Shown here one piece after another: positions 1 through 8,380 of a stretch of DNA of 64,000 nt. The position numbers were made by a program, and so were the translations under genes. How positions within the stretch are numbered: the first letter of the stretch is position 1; every line of letters starts with the position of its first letter. Under the pieces are notes generated by a model. That model had not been told where the DNA came from. It saw only the letters and a list, made by a program, of their open reading frames with translations, and did not search any database. Source of the DNA: Pandoraea cepalis. Its GTDB lineage: Bacteria; Pseudomonadota; Gammaproteobacteria; Burkholderiales; Burkholderiaceae. The stretch covers positions 558,001 through 622,000 of the forward strand of contig NZ_CABPSL010000001.1 in the NCBI RefSeq assembly GCF_902459665.1. The letters run 5' to 3'.

Positions 1-135
1 GCCATCCGTCGGCATGGCATTCGCGGGGTCGAGCCGGTGTCGGAGACGCGTCTGATGGCCGAGGACATCGTGGTGCTGCGCGGATTGCCCGACAAGCTGG
101 TCGCCGCGGAGGCGCGTCTGCTCGGCCACGAATAG
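1..135 (+). CDS. C-terminal end of a Kef-type cation:proton antiporter (partial)
   Basis: An open frame enters from the left edge and stops at TAG 133-135, giving 44 residues that end in ...ARLLGHE. The segment carries the pattern RLMAEDIVVLRGLPDKL, which resembles the last strands of a TrkA-C (RCK_C) regulatory domain as found at the end of KefB/KefC-like glutathione-gated potassium efflux proteins. These are inner-membrane K+/H+ antiporters. Only the tail is visible, so no transport domain can be checked. The assignment rests on this short motif and on the common placement of kef-like genes beside apt in Burkholderiales, which is my recollection and not proof. Confidence 0.5.
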   Translation, partial: AIRRHGIRGVEPVSETRLMAEDIVVLRGLPDKLVAAEARLLGHE

Positions 136-243
136 ACGGCCACGAATGGACGACCCGGCCGGGAAGAGGGCGTGCTGCCGGGGCGCGCACCATGCGCCGG
201 GCGGCGCTGCCCGCGCCCTCGCGGGGCGTCGGGCGATTTTTGG

Positions 244-249
244 CATAAT
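244..249 (+). promoter_or_regulatory. Candidate extended -10 element for apt
   Basis: CATAAT preceded by TGG (241-243) forms a TGn-type extended -10 box about 40 bases before the apt start. No convincing -35 hexamer is visible, which extended -10 promoters can tolerate. It sits in an AT-rich pocket inside GC-rich DNA. Confidence 0.35.
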
Positions 250-288
250 GTGGCGTGTTTCCCCCTCAGTATTCCAAGAAGGATCCCC

Positions 289-840
289 GTGCAGATCGAC
301 GAGTCCCCTGCCGCCTATATCAAGAGCCAGATTCGCACCGTGCCGGACTGGCCCGCGCCGGGCGTGCAGTTTCGCGACATCACCCCGTTGCTCAAGAACC
401 CGCGCACCTTGCGGGTGCTCATCGATGTGTTCGTGCACCGCTACATGACGCAGCGTCCCGATTACATCGCGGGTCTCGACGCGCGCGGCTTCATTCTCGG
501 TTCGATCCTGGCCTACGAGTTGAACATCGGCTTCATCCCCATTCGCAAGAAGGGCAAGCTGCCGTATCAGACGGTCGCGGAGGAGTACGAACTGGAATAC
601 GGCAGTGCGACGGTCGAAATCCATGCCGATGCCTGCGGCCCCGGCGACCGCGTGCTGCTCATCGACGACCTGGTCGCCACGGGCGGCACGATGCTCGCCG
701 GCAAGAAGCTGCTGGAGCGCCTGGGGGCAACGGTCATCGAAGGGGCGGCCATCGTCGACCTGCCGGAACTGGGGGGCTCGCGCCTGATTCGCGAGGCCGG
801 ATTGCCACTGTTCCTGCTGTGCTCGTTCGAAGGCCATTGA
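289..840 (+). CDS. apt: Adenine phosphoribosyltransferase
   Basis: The 183-residue cytosolic enzyme salvages adenine to AMP using PRPP. I chose the GTG at 289 because an AAGAAGGA ribosome site (276-283) lies just before it and the family length is about 180 residues; an in-frame ATG at 172 would add an unconserved leader. Visible motifs are [17 protein letters not shown] near the N-terminus, the flexible-loop region RKKGKLPY, and the PRPP-binding signature [13 protein letters not shown], in which the paired aspartates contact the ribose. It is followed by an unrelated exporter and is probably transcribed alone or with it. I am sure of the family. Confidence 0.95.
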   Translation: MQIDESPAAYIKSQIRTVPDWPAPGVQFRDITPLLKNPRTLRVLIDVFVHRYMTQRPDYIAGLDARGFILGSILAYELNIGFIPIRKKGKLPYQTVAEEYELEYGSATVEIHADACGPGDRVLLIDDLVATGGTMLAGKKLLERLGATVIEGAAIVDLPELGGSRLIREAGLPLFLLCSFEGH

Positions 841-909
841 ACCCGGTTGCCTGAGCGGACGCTTTGCCGCGTTCCCACCCCTCATCATCCCCATTACCCC
901 ACTTCGGAC

Positions 910-1530
910 ATGCCGATGCCCAATCTCTGGCTGTTCTTGCTGACCTCGGTGGCGATCACGCTTGCGCCGGGGCCGGACAACATGCAGGTCATCGCGCGCG
1001 GCATTGCGCAGGGCCGTCGGGCGGGGCTGGCTGCGGCCGCCGGTTTCACGTCGGGATGTCTCTTCCACACGAGCGTCGCGGCCATCGGCCTGGCCGCCGT
1101 GCTGCGTTCGTCGCCGTGGGCCTTCGAGGGGATCAAGCTCGCGGGGGCCGCCTATCTGATCTGGATCGGCATCAAGGCGATACGCGCGCGCGGCGCGCTG
1201 GCGCTGGCCAACGAGGCCGCGCCGCAACCGCTCGGGGCCGTCTTTCGTCAAAGCGTGCTGGCGAATATGCTCAACCCCAAGGTCACGTTGTTTTTCCTGG
1301 TGTTCCTGCCTCAGTTCGTGAGTGCCGACACGGCCCATCCGGGCGCGCAGATGCTGTTGCTCGGCCTGGTGTTCATGGCGCAGACGATTGTCGTGTTCAG
1401 CGCGTACGGATGGTTCGCTGGCGTGCTGGGCACGTGGCTCAAGCGACGCCCCGGGGCAGGGCGCTGGCTCGACCGTGTCGCCGGCGCCATCTTCATCGGC
1501 CTGGGCTTGCGCGTTGCGCTACAGGCATAG
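910..1530 (+). CDS. LysE/RhtB-family amino-acid exporter
   Basis: A 206-residue inner-membrane protein with about six hydrophobic segments. The N-terminal motif LAPGPDNM is the hallmark of the LysE/RhtB superfamily, which expels amino acids or their derivatives using the proton gradient. A second conserved stretch, NMLNPKVTLFFLVFLPQF, matches the middle of RhtB proteins. The start could be ATG 910 or ATG 916; there is no strong ribosome site, and upstream codons back to 847 are unlike the family. The exported substrate (threonine, homoserine lactone, leucine and others are known in the family) cannot be told from sequence. Confidence 0.9.
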   Translation: MPMPNLWLFLLTSVAITLAPGPDNMQVIARGIAQGRRAGLAAAAGFTSGCLFHTSVAAIGLAAVLRSSPWAFEGIKLAGAAYLIWIGIKAIRARGALALANEAAPQPLGAVFRQSVLANMLNPKVTLFFLVFLPQFVSADTAHPGAQMLLLGLVFMAQTIVVFSAYGWFAGVLGTWLKRRPGAGRWLDRVAGAIFIGLGLRVALQA

Positions 1531-1613
1531 GACGCACGCGCGCCCTCGCATGAGTGGCAGCGGCCGCGCCGATGCCTTCCAGGAATTCGTAGTCCCACCG
1601 ACATTGCCAGATC

Positions 1614-2369
1614 ATGCTTGCCGAACAACGCCAACAGTACGTGCTTGAACAACTTGCCAAGACCGGGGCCCTCGCGATCAGCGATCTCGTGCGTGAGCTG
1701 GGGGTGTCGCGCGAGACGGTGCGCCGCGACCTCAACACGCTCGCCGCGCGCGGGCTGCTGCTCATGACGCACGGCGGCGCGCTGGCCGCCGATCGCAGCG
1801 AACCCGACTGGACGCTGCGCGAGAACGTCAACGCCGTGGGCAAGCGGGCCATCGGCATGCGCGCGGCGGAACTCGTACCCGATGGGGCGTCGGTGATCAT
1901 CGACTACGGTACGACCACACGGGCGGTGGCGCAGGCGCTGCTTGCAAAGCACCGGTTGCGCATCTACACGAACGACTGGCAGATCGCGCGATTGCTGGGC
2001 CGTCATCACGACAATCAGGTGACACTGCTCGGCGGCGAGCTGCAGGACAACGAAGATGCCGTGCAGGGCTGGGATGCCATCAACCAGATATCGCAATACC
2101 ATGCCGACTTCGCATTCATCGGCGTGGGCGGCGTGACTGAGGACGGTGGCATTACCGACTTCAACCGCGCGGCCGCCGAGCTTCGCGCGCGCATGCTGCT
2201 GTGTGCGAACATCTCGGCCGTGGTGGCGGACCATACCAAGTTCGGGCGCGTGACGCCCGTGCGTATCCGCCATTTCGAGGCGGCCCGCTACCTCATCAGC
2301 GACGCCGCGCCGCACAAGAGCATGCTGGCCCAACTGCGCGCTCGCGGCCCGGAACTCCTCATCGCGTAA
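1614..2369 (+). CDS. DeoR/GlpR-family transcriptional regulator
   Basis: 251 residues. Residues 1-57 form a DeoR-type winged helix with the family signature in ISDLVRELGVSRETVRRDL. The rest is a DeoRC sugar-phosphate sensor domain, including the VIIDYGTTTRAVAQAL and FIGVGGVTEDGGITDFN motifs that bind phosphorylated ligands in the family. It lies upstream of phnC in the same direction but is separated by 322 bases holding a hairpin and a Pho-type promoter. It is therefore probably a separate unit that may or may not act on the importer. DeoR proteins are usually repressors relieved by a phosphorylated metabolite. Confidence 0.9.
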   Translation: MLAEQRQQYVLEQLAKTGALAISDLVRELGVSRETVRRDLNTLAARGLLLMTHGGALAADRSEPDWTLRENVNAVGKRAIGMRAAELVPDGASVIIDYGTTTRAVAQALLAKHRLRIYTNDWQIARLLGRHHDNQVTLLGGELQDNEDAVQGWDAINQISQYHADFAFIGVGGVTEDGGITDFNRAAAELRARMLLCANISAVVADHTKFGRVTPVRIRHFEAARYLISDAAPHKSMLAQLRARGPELLIA

Positions 2370-2407
2370 ATGTGTAGACAACATCGGCGCTCGACCCCGA
2401 GGCCGAT

Positions 2408-2435
2408 GACGTCGCGCCCCGTTCGGCGTGACGTC
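2408..2435 (+). terminator. Hairpin after the DeoR gene
   Basis: GACGTCGCGCC (2408-2418) pairs with GGCGTGACGTC (2425-2435) over 11 bp with one G-U pair and a 6-base loop. No T-run follows, so it is either a factor-assisted terminator or an mRNA-stabilising stem. It separates the regulator from the phn promoter. Confidence 0.45.
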
Positions 2436-2529
2436 GGTGCGCGCGCATCCCTGCGTGCCGTGGCGCCGAAAACGTTGTTAACTCCTTGACCCAATAAGGA
2501 TTTTCAACGCCCATCGAAAAGCTCATCGA

Positions 2530-2563
2530 TTGTCACTGTCTTGTCATCGGCACTTCTTAGACT
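2530..2563 (+). promoter_or_regulatory. Pho box and -10 element of phnC
   Basis: Two direct 7-mers, TTGTCAC (2530-2536) and TTGTCAT (2541-2547), are separated by 4 bases. This is the exact 7-4-7 architecture of PhoB sites (consensus CTGTCAT/CTGTCAC), with six of seven bases matching in each. A TAGACT -10 candidate (2558-2563) lies 10 bases after the second repeat, the usual spacing at PhoB-activated promoters, where the Pho box replaces the -35. A third CTGTCAC occurs at 2565-2571. I infer phosphate-starvation activation of phnCDE. Confidence 0.7.
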
Positions 2564-2571
2564 GCTGTCAC

Positions 2572-2594
2572 TTTTGGCACAAATTGCCACAAAA
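2572..2594 (+). promoter_or_regulatory. Candidate operator upstream of phnC containing ACAAATTG
   Basis: GGCA (2576-2579) and TGCC (2585-2588) form an inverted repeat around CAAAT, flanked by TTTT and AAAA. The 12-mer CACAAATTGCCA (2578-2589) recurs exactly at 13982-13993 in the phnW/GntR intergenic region. It lies just downstream of the putative -10, a position typical for a repressor. Confidence 0.5.
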
Positions 2595-2691
2595 CAGCTA
2601 GTCGAGCGATGCGGGCGACGTGCTCCCAGCCTGGGGCGCGGTTAGCGGGAATGCATCGGATCCGACCGGCGAGTCGATTGACAGGTGACCC

Positions 2692-3612
2692 GTGGACGAA
2701 GCAATTCGAATCGAGCGACTGACCAAGACTTTCGGGGGCGGCCGCCGTGCGCTCGACGAGGTGGCGCTTACCGTGATGCCGGGCGAAATGGTCGCCCTGA
2801 TCGGGGCGTCGGGCTCGGGCAAGTCGACGCTGATGCGTCACATGGCGGGTTTCGTGGCGGCCGATCTGCAACCGGGCGGTATCGACATACTCGGTCGTCC
2901 GATTCAGCGCGACGGCCGCATCGTGCGCGAAGTGCGCCAGATTCGTCGCGACATCGGGTTCGTCTTCCAGCAGTTCAACCTGGTGGGCCGCATGCCGGTG
3001 ATGACCAACGTGCTGACGGGTCTGCTCGCGCGCGTGCCGCTGTGGCGCAGCCTGCTGTTCCGCTTCACGCCGGCCGAGCGTCAGGCGGCGATGGCGGCGC
3101 TCGCGGAGGTCGGCATCGCCGATCTGGCGTTCCAGCGCGCAAGCACGCTCTCGGGCGGTCAGCAGCAGCGCGCGGCGTTGGCGCGCACGCTGGTGCAGGG
3201 CGCGAAGATCATTCTTGCGGACGAACCGATTGCTTCGCTCGATCCGGAGTCGGCCCGCAAGGTGATGGACATGCTGGCCCGCATGAACCGCGATCACAAA
3301 CTGACGGTCGTTGTCTCGCTGCATCAGGTGGATGTCGCCATGCGTTACTGCGTGCGAACCGTCGCCCTGCATCAGGGACGCGTGGTGTATGACGGCCCGT
3401 CCGCGGCGCTCACGCCCGACCTGCTGCGCCGTCTTTATGGCGTGCAGGCAAGCGAACTGCTTAACGACCGCGTTGACCCGGTCGATCACGTTGACCATGT
3501 GGAAGGCGCCGACGACAGCGACGCTGCCGACGCCTCTCCGCGCGCAGCCGGCCCCGCGCCGGCCAATGCGCAAGCCCCATTCCTCACCTCGATGTCCCTC
3601 AGTCTGACCTGA
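2692..3612 (+). CDS. phnC: Phosphonate ABC transporter, ATP-binding protein
   Basis: A 306-residue ATPase that powers import of phosphonates with PhnD and PhnE. It starts at GTG 2692, preceded by an AGGTGA site. Walker A is GASGSGKST, the Q-loop lies in [14 protein letters not shown], the ABC signature is LSGGQQQR, Walker B is [11 protein letters not shown], and the switch histidine lies in VVSLHQVD; all are intact. The PhnC-specific tail after about residue 250 is longer than usual, with an acidic, low-complexity stretch ([14 protein letters not shown] and beyond). phnD starts 16 bases later, so the two are co-transcribed. The usual ligands of this family are 2-aminoethylphosphonate, other phosphonates or phosphite. 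Confidence 0.93.
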   Translation: MDEAIRIERLTKTFGGGRRALDEVALTVMPGEMVALIGASGSGKSTLMRHMAGFVAADLQPGGIDILGRPIQRDGRIVREVRQIRRDIGFVFQQFNLVGRMPVMTNVLTGLLARVPLWRSLLFRFTPAERQAAMAALAEVGIADLAFQRASTLSGGQQQRAALARTLVQGAKIILADEPIASLDPESARKVMDMLARMNRDHKLTVVVSLHQVDVAMRYCVRTVALHQGRVVYDGPSAALTPDLLRRLYGVQASELLNDRVDPVDHVDHVEGADDSDAADASPRAAGPAPANAQAPFLTSMSLSLT

Positions 3613-3628
3613 CCAGGAGCTTGCTCTC

Positions 3629-4597
3629 ATGAAACTTTGGAAAACCCTGCTGGCCGGCGCGGCCATGCTTGCCTCGGTGGCGGCAGTGCACGCGCAGGAA
3701 ATCAATTTCGGCATCATCTCGACCGACTCGAGCGCGGCACTGCGCCAGCGTTGGCAGCCGCTGATCGACGACATGGAGAAGCAAACCGGCATCAAGGTGA
3801 CGCCGTTCTTCGCCACCGACTACGCCGGCGTGATCGAAGGCATGCGCTTCAACAAGGTGCAGCTCGCCTGGCTGGGCAACAAGGCCGCGATGGAAGCCGT
3901 GGACCGCTCGCAAGGTGAAGTCTTCGCGAAGATCATGTACGCCGACGGCACCGAAGGCTACTACTCGCTGCTGATCGCGAACAAGGCGAGCCCGTACAAG
4001 ACGCTCGACGACGTGATCAAGAACGGCAAGAAGATCAACTTCGGCCTGGGCGATCCGACCTCGACGTCGGGCACGCTGGTGCCGGGCTACTACGTGTTCG
4101 CGAAGCACAACATCGATCCGCGCACGTACTTCAAAACCGCGCGCAGCTCGAATCACGGCGCGAACCTGATGGCCGTGCTCAACAACCAGGTCGACGTGGC
4201 CACCAACAACACCGAAGAAATTGACAAGCTCGAGGCAACGCAGCCGGAGAAGGCCAAGCAGGTGCAGGTGATCTGGAAGTCGCCGCTGATCCCGTCGGAT
4301 CCGCTGGTGTGGCGCAAGGACCTGCCGGACGCGACGAAGAAGAAGATTCGCGACTTCTTCCTGGCGTACGGCAAGGACGCACATGAGAAGGAAGTGCTGA
4401 AGAACATCTACAACTACGGCGGCTTCCGTGCGTCGAGCAACGCGCAACTGCTGCCGATCCGCCAGCTCGAGCTGTTCAAGCAGAAGCAACAGATCCAGTC
4501 GGATGCCAACCTCGATGCCGCCAAGAAGCAATCGCAATTGACCGACATCGACAGCAAGCTCGCCGCGCTCGATCAGGAAATGAGCAAAACGAAGTAA
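3629..4597 (+). CDS. phnD: Phosphonate ABC transporter, periplasmic binding protein
   Basis: 322 residues starting at ATG 3629 with AGGAG at 3616-3620. A Sec signal peptide covers residues 1-22, with likely cleavage after VHA. The mature protein is a type II periplasmic binding protein of the PhnD family. The phosphonate-gripping motif STSG is at residues 145-148 (in GDPTSTSGTL), with Tyr65 and His176 (SSNHGAN) where PhnD proteins hold the phosphonate and its amine. It captures the ligand for PhnE/PhnC. A large hairpin follows the gene, which fits the usual excess of binding protein over permease. Confidence 0.93.
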   Translation: MKLWKTLLAGAAMLASVAAVHAQEINFGIISTDSSAALRQRWQPLIDDMEKQTGIKVTPFFATDYAGVIEGMRFNKVQLAWLGNKAAMEAVDRSQGEVFAKIMYADGTEGYYSLLIANKASPYKTLDDVIKNGKKINFGLGDPTSTSGTLVPGYYVFAKHNIDPRTYFKTARSSNHGANLMAVLNNQVDVATNNTEEIDKLEATQPEKAKQVQVIWKSPLIPSDPLVWRKDLPDATKKKIRDFFLAYGKDAHEKEVLKNIYNYGGFRASSNAQLLPIRQLELFKQKQQIQSDANLDAAKKQSQLTDIDSKLAALDQEMSKTK

Positions 4598-4665
4598 GCG
4601 CCTGATTGCCTGGGCGTGGAACGACACAATGTCACAGGGCGGCGCACGGGCGTTGCTCTGTGATC

Positions 4666-4702
4666 GGTGACGGCGGGCCAGGTCATCTGGCCTGCCGTGA
4701 CC
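4666..4702 (+). repeat. Long intergenic hairpin between phnD and phnE
   Basis: The 16-base arms 4666-4681 (starts GGTGACGG) and 4687-4702 (ends CCGTGACC) pair with one mismatch and one G-U around a 5-base loop. A smaller stem, TCACAG (4632-4637) with CTGTGA (4658-4663), lies just before it. No T-run follows, so this looks like an mRNA 3'-end stabiliser or partial attenuator rather than a full terminator. Confidence 0.55.
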
Positions 4703-4770
4703 TCTGATGACCTCTGTGGTCCGATGATTTTCCGGTCGATGCTGCACCGGCTTGCCTTGTGGTACACGAC

Positions 4771-5577
4771 ATGAACACCAGCGTATCCCTCACTGCAAAT
4801 GGCCGCCTGCCGGGCGAGCCGCCCAAGCGCTCATGGCTGACGTTGATCGGCTGGGGCGCATTCTTCCTGATCCTGGTGTGGTCGTGGGGCGGCGCCGATA
4901 TGCGTCCGCTCGATCTGATTCGCGATTCCGGCAACATGAGCCAATTCGCGCACGATTTCTTCCCGCCCGATTTTCACGACTGGCGCGTGTATGTCCACGA
5001 GATGCTCGTGACCATTCATATCGCTGTCTGGGGCACGGTGCTCGCCGTGGTGTGCTCGATTCCGATGGGGTTGCTCTCGGCGTCGAACATGGTGCCGGCG
5101 TGGGTGTACCAGCCGGTGCGTCGCGTGATGGACGCCTGCCGCGCGATCAATGAGATGGTCTTCGCGATGCTCTTCATCGTGGCGGTAGGGCTTGGCCCGT
5201 TCGCCGGGGTGTTGGCGCTGTGGGTGCATACGACGGGCACGCTCTCGAAGCTGTTCGCCGAAGCGGTCGAAGCGATCGATCCGCGCCCGGTCGAGGGCGT
5301 GCGGGCCACCGGGGCGCGCGCGATCGATGAAATTCTTTACGGCGTGCTGCCGCAGGTCATGCCGCTGTGGATCTCGTACACGTTGTACCGCTTCGAGTCG
5401 AATGTGCGTTCGGCGTCGGTGGTCGGCATGGTGGGCGCGGGCGGCATCGGCGTGGTGCTCTACGAAGTGATCCGCAGCTTCGAGTACGCGCAGACCTGTG
5501 CCGTGATGCTCATCATGATCGTGGTCGTCACATGCATCGACGTGTTTTCGGCCCGTGTGCGCAAGCATGTGATCTGA
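4771..5577 (+). CDS. phnE: Phosphonate ABC transporter, permease
   Basis: A 268-residue inner-membrane permease with about six transmembrane segments. The ABC-permease EAA loop is visible in [21 protein letters not shown], where it docks on PhnC. ATG 4771 is the likeliest start; GTG 4759 is in frame but adds only four residues, and neither has a strong ribosome site. The gene is 173 bases after phnD, a gap filled by paired hairpins. A clear intrinsic terminator follows the stop, so phnCDE forms one operon without the downstream flavoenzyme. The single PhnE suggests it acts as a homodimer. Confidence 0.92.
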   Translation: MNTSVSLTANGRLPGEPPKRSWLTLIGWGAFFLILVWSWGGADMRPLDLIRDSGNMSQFAHDFFPPDFHDWRVYVHEMLVTIHIAVWGTVLAVVCSIPMGLLSASNMVPAWVYQPVRRVMDACRAINEMVFAMLFIVAVGLGPFAGVLALWVHTTGTLSKLFAEAVEAIDPRPVEGVRATGARAIDEILYGVLPQVMPLWISYTLYRFESNVRSASVVGMVGAGGIGVVLYEVIRSFEYAQTCAVMLIMIVVVTCIDVFSARVRKHVI

Positions 5578-5608
5578 TCGTCCCGCCGCGTCCATCGCGT
5601 CAATCCGC

Positions 5609-5636
5609 AAAGGGCACTTGGGTGCCCTTTGCTTTT
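5609..5636 (+). terminator. Rho-independent terminator of phnCDE
   Basis: AAAGGGCAC (5609-5617) pairs perfectly with GTGCCCTTT (5622-5630) around TTGG, followed by GCTTTT. It lies 31 bases after the phnE stop, ending the importer operon before the next gene. Confidence 0.85.
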
Positions 5637-5744
5637 CCCTGACGGCAGCCGCTTCGCGCCGGCGCCGAGTCCCGCACAGCGGCCAATGTCGATCGCCCGG
5701 GCCGTGACGCCGTTCCCGGCGCGCAGCCAAACCGGAGCCTCCCC

Positions 5745-8234
5745 ATGCCCTCAGCCTTGCCCACTCAAGCTCGCGTCGTCATCGTCGGTGGCGGCATCGT
5801 CGGCTGTTCGGTCGCCTATCACCTCGCCAAACTGGGATGGACGGACGTCGTCCTGCTGGAGCAGGGACAGTTGTCGTGCGGCACGACGTGGCACGCGGCG
5901 GGGCTGGTCGGCCAGTTGCGCTCGCAGGAGAGCATGACGAAGCTCATCCGCTATTCGACGAAGCTCTACAGCGAACTGGAAGCGGAGACGGGGCTCGCCA
6001 CGGGCTGGAAGGCATGCGGGTCGTTATCGGTGGCCCGCACTCAGGCGCGCATGACGCAACTCAAGCGCACGGCGGCGGTGGCGCGTGCCTATGGCGTGCA
6101 GTGCGACGTCGTCTCGCCGCGCGAGGCCGGCGACCTCTGGCCGGCGATGCGCACTGACGATCTCGTCGGCGGGGTGTGGCTGCCGGGCGACGGCAAGGCC
6201 AACCCGACCGATCTCACGCAGGCGCTCGCGCGCGGCGCGCGCAGCCGTGGCGTGCGCATCGCGGAGAACACGCGCATCACGGCGATTCACACGGCGTCGC
6301 CTGGCGGGATTCGCACGGCGACGGGGGTGTCCTGGTGCAATAAAGACGGCGAAAGCGGACGCATTGCCGCGGAGATCGTCGTGAACTGCGCGGGGCAATG
6401 GGCCAAGGCCGTGGGTCGTCTGTGCGATGTGAGCGTGCCGCTGCATTCGGCCGAGCATTACTACATCGTGACGGAACGGATCGCGGGCGTGCATCCCGAT
6501 CTGCCGGTCATGCGCGACCCGGACGGCTACATCTACTTCAAGGAGGAAGTCGGCGGTCTGGTGATGGGCGGCTTCGAGCCGAACGCCAAGCCGTGGGGCA
6601 TGAACGGCATTCCCGAGAATTTCGAATTTCAACTGCTGCCCGACGACTGGGACCAGTTCGAGATCCTCATGGAGAACGCATTGATGCGTGTGCCCGCGCT
6701 CGAGACGGCGCAGATCCGGCAGTTCTACAACGGCCCCGAGTCGTTCACGCCGGACAACAACTTCATGCTCGGCGAAGCGCCCGAGCTGCGCAATTTCTAC
6801 GTTGGCGCGGGCTTCAATTCGATGGGCATTGCGTCGGCCGGCGGGGCCGGCATGGCGCTGGCCGAGTGGATCGTCGCGGGCGAGCCGACGATGGACCTCT
6901 GGCCCGTCGACATCCGCCGCTTTGCTCGATTCAACGGCAACGATACCTGGCTGCATGATCGCGTGAAGGAAACGCTCGGCCTGCACTACGCCATGCCGTG
7001 GCCAAATCGCGAACTGGACACGGCGCGGCCGTTCCGTCGCTCGCCACTGTACGCGACGTTGCTCGCCAAAGGCGCCTGCTTCGGCAGCAAGATGGGCTGG
7101 GAGCGGCCGAACTTTTTCGCGCCGTCGCCGGAGCAGGCGACGATCGATTACCGCTTCGGTCAGCAGAACTGGCACGCGTGGAGTGCCGCGGAGCATCGCG
7201 CGTGCCGTGAGGCCGTCGCGCTGTTCGACATGAGTTCTTTCGCGAAACTGCTCATCAAGGGCCGCGATGCCGAGCGCGTGCTGCAAGCGTTGTGTACCAA
7301 CGACGTGGCCGTGCCGCCCGGGCGTACCGTCTACACGGGGATGCTCAACGAGCGCGGCGGTTACGAATCGGACGTCACACTCACGCGACTCGCGCCCGAT
7401 CAATACCTGATGGTTACCGGTTCGGCGCAGACGACCCGTGACATGGACTACCTCGAACGGCGCATTGCCCAGCAGCCCGACGATCCGCGCTGTACGGTCG
7501 TCGACGTCAGCGGGCAATACGCGGTACTGGCGCTCATGGGACCGAATTCCCGCTCGCTGTTGCAGCGGGTGTCGCGAGCGGATTTTTCCAACGAGGCGTT
7601 TGCGTTCGGCACGAGCCAGGAAATCGATCTCGGCTATGCCACGGTGCGTGCCACGCGCCTGACCTACGTCGGCGAACTCGGTTGGGAGCTGTACGTGCCC
7701 GTCGAGTTCGCGGTGGGCGTCTATGAAACGCTGCACGCGGCGGGCGCCGCCTTCGGGTTGAAGGATGCGGGCTACTACGCCGTCGACTCGCTGCGTATCG
7801 AGAAGGGCTATCGTGCCTGGGGACGAGAACTGACGCCTGACACGAACCCGGTGCAAGCGGGGCTGACGTTCGCCTGCAAGCTGGCCGGCGGTCTCCCGTT
7901 TGTCGGCCGCAAGGCGGTCGAGCTGGCCAAATCGACGGGGGTCCGCCGCAGGCTTGTGAGCGTTGTGCTCGACGGGGCGAGCGACAGGATGCTCTGGGGC
8001 GGTGAGGCGCTGCTTCGCAACGGCGAGCCGGTTGGCTTCCTGTCGTCGGCCGCGTATGGGCACACGATCGATGCGCCCGTCGGGCTCGCCTATCTGACGA
8101 ATCCCAACGGCGTCGTGTCCGCCGAATACGTGGAATCGGGCCGCTATCAGGTCGATCTCGCGGGCGATCGGCTCGACGCTCGAGTGCAACTGCGCGCGCT
8201 GTACGACCCGAAGGGCGAGCGCGTGAGCGCTTGA
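5745..8234 (+). CDS. Dimethylglycine/sarcosine dehydrogenase-like flavoprotein with GcvT domain
   Basis: 829 residues. The first ~430 form a DAO-type FAD domain: GGGIVGCSVAYHLAKLG at residues 15-31, the ribose-binding Glu39, and TTWHAAGL with His50 where dimethylglycine and sarcosine dehydrogenases attach FAD covalently. The remaining ~390 residues are an FAO_M linker, then GcvT and GCV_T_C aminomethyltransferase-type domains that bind tetrahydrofolate (YVGELGWELYVP is the family motif). The family oxidises an N-methylated amine and passes the methyl carbon to THF. The start ATG 5745 has CGGAGC just upstream. Position after phnCDE suggests, but the intervening terminator does not prove, a role with N-methylated aminophosphonates; purU downstream could dispose of the C1 units. 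Confidence 0.85.
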   Translation: MPSALPTQARVVIVGGGIVGCSVAYHLAKLGWTDVVLLEQGQLSCGTTWHAAGLVGQLRSQESMTKLIRYSTKLYSELEAETGLATGWKACGSLSVARTQARMTQLKRTAAVARAYGVQCDVVSPREAGDLWPAMRTDDLVGGVWLPGDGKANPTDLTQALARGARSRGVRIAENTRITAIHTASPGGIRTATGVSWCNKDGESGRIAAEIVVNCAGQWAKAVGRLCDVSVPLHSAEHYYIVTERIAGVHPDLPVMRDPDGYIYFKEEVGGLVMGGFEPNAKPWGMNGIPENFEFQLLPDDWDQFEILMENALMRVPALETAQIRQFYNGPESFTPDNNFMLGEAPELRNFYVGAGFNSMGIASAGGAGMALAEWIVAGEPTMDLWPVDIRRFARFNGNDTWLHDRVKETLGLHYAMPWPNRELDTARPFRRSPLYATLLAKGACFGSKMGWERPNFFAPSPEQATIDYRFGQQNWHAWSAAEHRACREAVALFDMSSFAKLLIKGRDAERVLQALCTNDVAVPPGRTVYTGMLNERGGYESDVTLTRLAPDQYLMVTGSAQTTRDMDYLERRIAQQPDDPRCTVVDVSGQYAVLALMGPNSRSLLQRVSRADFSNEAFAFGTSQEIDLGYATVRATRLTYVGELGWELYVPVEFAVGVYETLHAAGAAFGLKDAGYYAVDSLRIEKGYRAWGRELTPDTNPVQAGLTFACKLAGGLPFVGRKAVELAKSTGVRRRLVSVVLDGASDRMLWGGEALLRNGEPVGFLSSAAYGHTIDAPVGLAYLTNPNGVVSAEYVESGRYQVDLAGDRLDARVQLRALYDPKGERVSA

Positions 8235-8380
8235 ACGGGCGGGCCTGTCGCGCTGGGCCGCGACGACGATGCAGGCCGCCGCGACACCGGAGGCGGGCGG
8301 ACTCGCCGCCGCTTCTGTAAAATGCCGCTTTTGCCTCGATTTCGCGCGTCTCCGACGGGGGCGCGTCCGGTCTCTGACGT

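Noticed and set aside
172-288. Upstream ATG start for apt
   Set aside because: The added residues are unlike the family, and the ribosome site fits GTG 289.
5578-5744. Glycine riboswitch before the GcvT-containing flavoprotein
   Set aside because: The segment holds only an intrinsic terminator and GC-rich DNA, with no tandem aptamer-like stems.
6024-8189. A 721-residue antisense frame within the flavoprotein gene
   Set aside because: A composition artefact; the sense frame has full FAD and GcvT motifs.
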